6,948 nt of DNA from assembly GCA_902766675.1 (NCBI GenBank), contig CACXEN010000047.1, forward strand, positions 1 to 6,948, given 5' to 3'. This document shows positions 4,701 through 6,948 of the stretch, piece by piece (position 1 is the first letter of the stretch; each line of letters starts with the position of its first letter). Source of the DNA: an uncultured Erysipelotrichaceae bacterium. Its GTDB lineage: Bacteria; Bacillota_I; Bacilli_A; Erysipelotrichales; Erysipelotrichaceae. The notes below the pieces were generated by a model that had not been told where the DNA came from, did no database searches, and worked only from the letters and a program-made list of their open reading frames with translations. Made by a program: the position numbers and the translations under genes.

Positions 4701-6948
4701 TTAAAAATACTAATGAATATGTCACAATCAAAGAATTAGAATTACCAGTTCCTACTTCTAATGATCCAGTGAAATATATTTATGAAATCAAAGAATTAGA
4801 AGGAACTGCAGGAGATATTATTTCCTATGATACAGACACAAAACACTATATGCAGATCGTTGTATTTAGACCAGCAAATGACATTGAGATGTATCAAGGA
4901 ACTCGTGCGGAGATTGTTTTAGGAACAAAACATGGTGACAATGAAATCTCTTGGAATGCAGATGAAATATATACTGTATATTCTACCAATGCACAATTGG
5001 TGGATGGTGAATATGGGCCAAATGGAGAGCCAGTATATAAAGATGCACAAGGAATAAAATTCTATCGTGTTGATGATAAATATTTCAATTATGAAGATGA
5101 TTCAGAAATGAAACCAACAACACATGCAAAAGTTGATCGTACAGTATCTTATAACGATAAAACATATACAGTAAAAGTTGATAAGAATGGTGTTGAATAC
5201 TTTGAGGATGATAACGGAAAATATCGTGACCCAAATCATCCTGATAAAGTATTAGTACAAGCACGTGAAGGAGATATAGATCCTGAAACTGTTGAAAATG
5301 ATAGCCCAGTTGCCAAAGAGAAAATGGTAAATGGTGAAGTCGTATATAAAGATGTTCATGGTGTTGAATATTATGGAGAATACTATGACACAAGCGGAAA
5401 TGAATTAACAGTTGAAGATGGTAAATTCAATCCACAAAGTTCTGATAAGACCGTATATGAAAATAAAACAAGTAGTACGGGCGAAACAATATACAAACAT
5501 GCAAATGGCCAAGAGTATTTTGTGAAAGATGGCAAATACTATGATGCTAATGATGAAAGCAAAGAGCTTGTAATGAAAGCTGGTGGAGAAGTTGATCCAC
5601 TACCATCTGACGATACTGCTAAAGTAAATGAAGTACAAACGAAACCACTGAAAGAAACATTCTCTGGCAATGGTAACGTCGTATATTTAGAGCCTATACA
5701 TAATGTGGAATACTATCAAAATACACAAGATGGCAATTATTATACTCGCTATGGAACATTACTAGAACCTGGTTCACCTGATTTTACGCCATCTACTAGC
5801 GATGAGGTTATCACTATTTCAAGAGAAATTTGGGAAGATGGTGATGGAACTCGTTTCTATAAGAATGAAGGCCATTATTATAGAGACGGTGATGATTCAC
5901 GTATCAACGCTTTAAGTGATGGTACACTCGATACAAGTGAAGTAATTGAAATAGGATCTTTCAATAACCGTACAAATGTATCAGATATTACAATCATCAA
6001 AGATACAGAGGATAATAAAGCTGGAAAATTCAAAGTTCATGTGAAATTCGATAATGGATTTGAACCAAAGTATGTAGTATATGAACCGGCAAGTGAAGCA
6101 ACCTTTAGTAAAGTTGATGGTGAAGAAGATACGTGGGAATTCACAATTGAAGAAGGCCAACGTATGACAATCAAAGAAGTACCATTTAATACAACATATA
6201 CAATTTCTGAACCAGTTGAAGCAAATGGTTGGGAACTCGTAAGTATTAAAGATAAAGATGGTAATGATAGTGTTTCTAAAACAATTACTACGAAAAAAGC
6301 AGATGAGGATGAGTATGACAAGAATTATGAGCATACAATCACAAACCGCTTTACAGAAGTATTGGTAAATAAGGTAGTTGAAGAAGGTTCAAAGACAAGA
6401 GAATTCAACTTCACTGCAACAATTACAGTAACAGGTGATGCAAATAGTGAATTCACATATGGTTGGCTAAATGAAACAGATAGTGAATTCAAAAAAGACA
6501 CAATCGATGATACAGGTGAAAAAACTGTTACAGTAGAATTCAAATTGAAACATAAAGAAGATATCGCACTAGTCGTTCCACTAAATGCGAAAGTTTCAAT
6601 CGAGGAAGAGCAAGGTAGATATGATGTTGAATATAGTGTTGATGGTGGTGAAAGAGTTGCGACAAATCCAACAGAAGATATCACTATCGATACAGATAAG
6701 AAAGAAGTCAATATCTACAACAATACAGATACATTAACATTAATCAAACACTGGGAAGATTCAGATAATGTGGATGGATTTAGACCAGATGATATCGTCG
6801 GTACAATCACATATCAAGATGAAAATGGTGAAGAAGTAACAATTAAGACTAGTGAAAATGGTGGTTGGGAAAAAGATGGTAATACATGGACATTCTCAAT
6901 GGAAGCACCGGCAAATATCACTGTGACTGACTTCGGTGAAGAAAGCGA
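1622..6948 (+). CDS. Giant modular cell-surface adhesin-like protein (3' partial, at least 1775 aa)
   Basis: One frame stays open from ATG 1622 to the window edge: 1775 complete codons plus two bases, with no stop or frameshift on full reading. The product is exported by a Sec signal peptide and is very acidic, with many Asp, Glu, Asn and Thr. In order it has: signal peptide 1-29; two beta-type modules 44-277; DUF285/BspA-like leucine-rich units 340-508; a beta-rich region of unknown family about 560-957; linker PVPAPEP; FctA/Spy0128-like pilin isopeptide domain from about 972; six Tyr-rich repeats 1135-1436; two DUF7601-like domains about 1456-1704; and the start of a Cna-B domain. Such architecture is typical of sortase-anchored Firmicutes surface proteins, where a binding head is held on a stalk locked by Lys-Asn bonds. 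The role is probably attachment to host or bacterial surfaces, and the ligand is unknown. An LPXTG anchor is expected beyond the edge but not seen. The gene has its own RBS and appears monocistronic as far as visible. Confidence 0.9.
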   Translation, partial: MKYFKNFYKLLLCGLLVVNNGSLITTIHAEETETEQSEEVQDTKTVYESGTLVVDNEDYKVEVSYDAEASIPNNATLVVEEIKNNDTEYNTYLETTAEKVFENENTEANTLPYARFFDITILDENNNEIEPANTVNVSIDLKDHALDTEDVTFSGIHFKEDGTDLIELNTEETASFDADSFSVYGVVYYYTVDFYYGDYEYHMNGGSEMMLSELFQKLGIEKSTSTITDVLFTDDSLVTFTNEGEDYRITSLKPFITSEALTITFADGETINISVEDAASGTIDGNVYFWMEGTKLIIRPLNNRTELNQICFNTSKTAANAWPWNDQRSKITEIEFRPNNDGAITSFAGHGGITANFMFANMPNLKKVTGLEYFDTTNAAGLARMFSNCGNLESIDLSSLKNNGKIQNMQNMFRDCTKLKTVMMPDAENFKLKDDALLSGMFQNSGIENIEWNDFDVTNAKTMTDMFRDCTSLKTLDVSSFGKLNNIVNMDGFVANCSNLETLILDNLDNSAISALNYYHTPNNGRMIFGFDDYTGKGASVDSTLPKLKTISAKNSKVWMVENQKGNPGSEYFSAENNNAVYYFTGKQLELQSDVGPTVTIETKRDYVDMITDRAESDDRGLDSHSEANTNKNMAGGQHLNTNGAGFLTPGVYTILDDTRQDTTVEAPLTYYRITEMGKPETTYEVSLVDDLDGVLVQSGNAIITAERDRSFWTSDGNDKVLEKLEGNEPKTLATITYHNAATDINGEKHDVVVEVKRITFKDVNNIPDVSTYERRDHDENRIAGDTYYRTVLEALDDRISLNNYVYSTNWQGWDSTTYNWPERVLSNGSGTYIDFDIKVKDAIDGTSVLFYIDDLDVPHSQTWNNGDDACFDTLTWDGVHYGDGSEGMKLGTGNDIDTLSFADHTGLQLLNRNYIVATGSDPSTSWSEFYVRANAKKASYTWTSGIACDTYILKNTQPVPAPEPVWVMPEAIKYVNNARPGGEYADKYFDFTFAPAADVNGVNYTYNGKTRSVVSLANNASETQNIKNTNEYVTIKELELPVPTSNDPVKYIYEIKELEGTAGDIISYDTDTKHYMQIVVFRPANDIEMYQGTRAEIVLGTKHGDNEISWNADEIYTVYSTNAQLVDGEYGPNGEPVYKDAQGIKFYRVDDKYFNYEDDSEMKPTTHAKVDRTVSYNDKTYTVKVDKNGVEYFEDDNGKYRDPNHPDKVLVQAREGDIDPETVENDSPVAKEKMVNGEVVYKDVHGVEYYGEYYDTSGNELTVEDGKFNPQSSDKTVYENKTSSTGETIYKHANGQEYFVKDGKYYDANDESKELVMKAGGEVDPLPSDDTAKVNEVQTKPLKETFSGNGNVVYLEPIHNVEYYQNTQDGNYYTRYGTLLEPGSPDFTPSTSDEVITISREIWEDGDGTRFYKNEGHYYRDGDDSRINALSDGTLDTSEVIEIGSFNNRTNVSDITIIKDTEDNKAGKFKVHVKFDNGFEPKYVVYEPASEATFSKVDGEEDTWEFTIEEGQRMTIKEVPFNTTYTISEPVEANGWELVSIKDKDGNDSVSKTITTKKADEDEYDKNYEHTITNRFTEVLVNKVVEEGSKTREFNFTATITVTGDANSEFTYGWLNETDSEFKKDTIDDTGEKTVTVEFKLKHKEDIALVVPLNAKVSIEEEQGRYDVEYSVDGGERVATNPTEDITIDTDKKEVNIYNNTDTLTLIKHWEDSDNVDGFRPDDIVGTITYQDENGEEVTIKTSENGGWEKDGNTWTFSMEAPANITVTDFGEES
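1751..2452 (+). other. Two N-terminal beta-type modules of the surface protein (aa 44-277)
   Basis: The first module (about 44-187) contains IPNNATLVVEE, then ARFFDITILDENNNEIEPA, and closes with DSFSVYGVV at 179-187. From memory, this block recurs at the N-terminus of large Clostridia surface proteins and loosely resembles a ZU5-type beta sandwich, though I cannot assign a family. The second module (about 188-277) runs from YTVDFYYGDYEYHMNGG through MMLSELFQKLGI and TDVLFTDDSLVTF to LTITFADGETINISVED. It resembles the short module that often follows the first in such proteins. Neither shows catalytic motifs. Boundaries are approximate. Confidence 0.55.
2639..3145 (+). repeat. DUF285/BspA-type leucine-rich repeat block (about aa 340-508)
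   Basis: Six degenerate units of 25-29 residues are visible. Each is anchored by an aromatic-containing motif near M-F followed by Asn/Asp and often Cys: MFANM (358), MFSNC (385), MFRDC (412), MFQNS (441), MFRDC (466) and the altered GFVANC (492). Each is followed by a leucine-type strand such as LESIDLSS, LKTLDVSS or LETLILDN. This is the pattern of PF03382 (DUF285) repeats, in which the standard form is an MF-x-x-C-x-x-L-x-x-L-D-L core ahead of an aromatic-Asp-x-x-x-x-x-N-M segment. In secreted bacterial proteins these leucine-rich arrays form curved solenoids used in adhesion. The units here diverge much more than the near-identical tandem copies often seen, so the array looks old rather than recently expanded. 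Confidence 0.8.
3290..4492 (+). other. Beta-rich middle region of unrecognised family (about aa 557-957)
   Basis: I do not recognise this 400-residue region by name. It contains TITYHNAATDINGEKHDVVV (about 734-753), a pattern of an extended strand, a turn with Asp-x-Asn-Gly, and another strand. I have a general recollection of this from adhesin projection domains, followed by a segment with YIDFDIKVKDA and FYIDDLDVPHSQ (851-862). This second segment resembles the DIDxxQ-type strand found in other Gram-positive adhesins. Two cysteines, Cys871 and Cys949, are the only ones from here to the end of the visible protein. The position between the leucine-rich block and the stalk suggests part of the binding head, but no ligand can be inferred. 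Confidence 0.4.
4535..4890 (+). other. FctA/Spy0128-like pilin isopeptide domain (about aa 972-1090)
   Basis: After a proline-rich hinge (QPVPAPEPVW), the sequence AIKYVNNARPGG then YFDFTFAPA starts a domain with the layout of the streptococcal pilin isopeptide-linkage repeat: a Lys in the first strand (Lys974), a FxFxF strand, a middle VTIKELELP strand, YIYEIKELEG (1053-1062), and ISYDTDTKHYMQIVVF. In the family the first-strand Lys bonds to an Asn at the end of the domain, catalysed by Glu/Asp in the middle. Lys974 and one of the Glu residues in YEIKELEG are the likely equivalents. The closing Asn is not obvious: the usual FxN ending is missing after IVVFRPAND, so bond formation is uncertain. 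Confidence 0.6.
5024..5930 (+). repeat. Six degenerate tyrosine-rich repeats (aa 1135-1436)
   Basis: Six units begin at aa 1135, 1179, 1238, 1287, 1351 and about 1405, with spacings of 44, 59, 49, 64 and 54 residues. The shared pattern is roughly G-E-x-[VI]-Y-K-D-x-x-G-[VIQ]-[EK]-[YF]-[YF], a short acidic stretch, then an aromatic pair and Asp, as in GEPVYKDAQGIKFY, GVEYFEDDNGKYRD, GEVVYKDVHGVEYY, GETIYKHANGQEYF and NVEYYQNTQDGNYY. The last copy, DGTRFYKNEGHYYRDGDD, lacks the leading strand. Similarity is at protein level only; the DNA copies are diverged. I do not recognise the family. The paired aromatic strands are faintly reminiscent of choline-binding or glucan-binding repeats but lack their Trp and regular 20-residue length. 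It lies between two isopeptide-type modules, so a spacer or secondary binding role is plausible. Confidence 0.65.
5987..6733 (+). other. Tandem DUF7601/Cna-B-like stalk domains (about aa 1456-1704)
   Basis: Two domains of roughly 120 residues follow one another. The first starts at ITIIKDTED (Lys1460) and contains WEFTIEEGQRMTIKEVP, TYTISEPVE and the closing HTITNRFTE (Asn1575). The second starts at VLVNKVVEEG (Lys1584), has FNFTATITV and AKVSIEEEQGRYDV, and closes with VNIYNNTDT (Asn1700/1701). The order first-strand Lys, then a middle-strand Glu, then a terminal Asn is what intramolecular Lys-Asn isopeptide domains show. The FTIxxGQxxxIKxVPxxTTYTIxE segment is the DUF7601/Cna-B-like signature as I remember it. 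They probably form a rigid, protease-resistant stalk. The exact family name is less certain than the isopeptide-type fold. Confidence 0.65.
6734..6948 (+). other. Start of a Cna-B domain (about aa 1705-1775, cut by window edge)
   Basis: LTLIKHWEDSDNVDGFRPDD closely matches the opening of Cna-B domains, in which a K-x-W-x-D stretch is followed by an Asn-x-D-G-x-R-P turn; Lys1709 would be the bonding Lys. WTFSMEAPANITVTDFGEE then matches the FTIKxxPxxxxVTE region, although here TDFGEE replaces the usual V-x-E spacing. The closing Asn lies beyond the edge. Cna-B modules form stalks in Gram-positive adhesins and pilins, usually repeated ahead of an LPXTG anchor. Confidence 0.75.

Noticed and set aside
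4134..5393. Minus-strand frames rich in His and Tyr (61 and 102 codons) and a 63-codon frame
   Set aside because: The His/Tyr/Leu richness comes from reading codons such as GAT, ATA and GTA antisense in shifted frames. No start signals or families are visible.
5024..5930. Tyr-rich units as CRISPR-like or recent tandem DNA duplication
   Set aside because: Similarity exists only at the protein level with irregular spacing. The DNA copies are diverged and in frame, so this is an old protein repeat.
5981..6711. Several minus-strand open frames of 94-128 codons antisense to the stalk domains
   Set aside because: Their translations are low-complexity Ser/Val/Phe/Ile strings expected from reverse reading of Asp/Glu/Asn/Thr-rich codons, and the plus strand encodes recognisable isopeptide domains.

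Overview
The window is an AT-rich stretch of bacterial chromosome from a low-GC Gram-positive (Firmicutes-type) organism. Clostridia or Erysipelotrichia of the gut or mouth are the best guess, because the ABC protein, the YwaF-like membrane protein and the type of giant surface adhesin are all common there. The genus cannot be fixed from the sequence. TGG is used freely for tryptophan and no in-frame TGA occurs in 5.3 kb, so a Mycoplasma-type code is not needed, even though one repeat family here (DUF285) is also known from mycoplasmas.

Layout: (1) Bases 2-652 carry the C-terminal ATPase half of an ABC-F protein whose start lies off the left edge. (2) Bases 671-1417 on the minus strand encode a complete multi-pass membrane protein of the YwaF/TIGR02206 type. 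It converges on the ABC-F gene with only 18 bp between the stop codons. (3) Bases 1418-1621 are a roughly 200-bp divergent intergenic region with a TATAAT box, a strong Shine-Dalgarno and a possible 14-codon overlapping leader ORF. (4) From 1622 to the right edge (6948) a single uninterrupted reading frame of at least 1775 codons encodes a secreted, modular surface protein. Its C-terminus, and so any LPXTG sorting signal, lies outside the window.

The giant protein dominates the window. Its order is: signal peptide (aa 1-29), two N-terminal beta-rich modules (about aa 44-277), a DUF285/BspA-type leucine-rich block with six degenerate units (about aa 340-508), a beta-rich adhesin-like middle region of unrecognised family (about aa 560-957), a short proline-rich linker, a pilin-type isopeptide (FctA/Spy0128-like) domain (about aa 972-1090), six degenerate tyrosine-rich repeats (aa 1135-1436), two tandem DUF7601-like stalk domains (about aa 1456-1704), and the start of a Cna-B domain (from about aa 1705). 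A ligand-binding head on an isopeptide-stiffened, cysteine-free stalk is the natural reading.

The tyrosine-rich repeat array is the part with least precedent that I can name and is the best candidate for something undescribed. I see no RNA genes, CRISPR array, insertion sequence or clear intrinsic terminator. The two left-hand genes look like ordinary chromosomal neighbours with no evident functional link to the adhesin.
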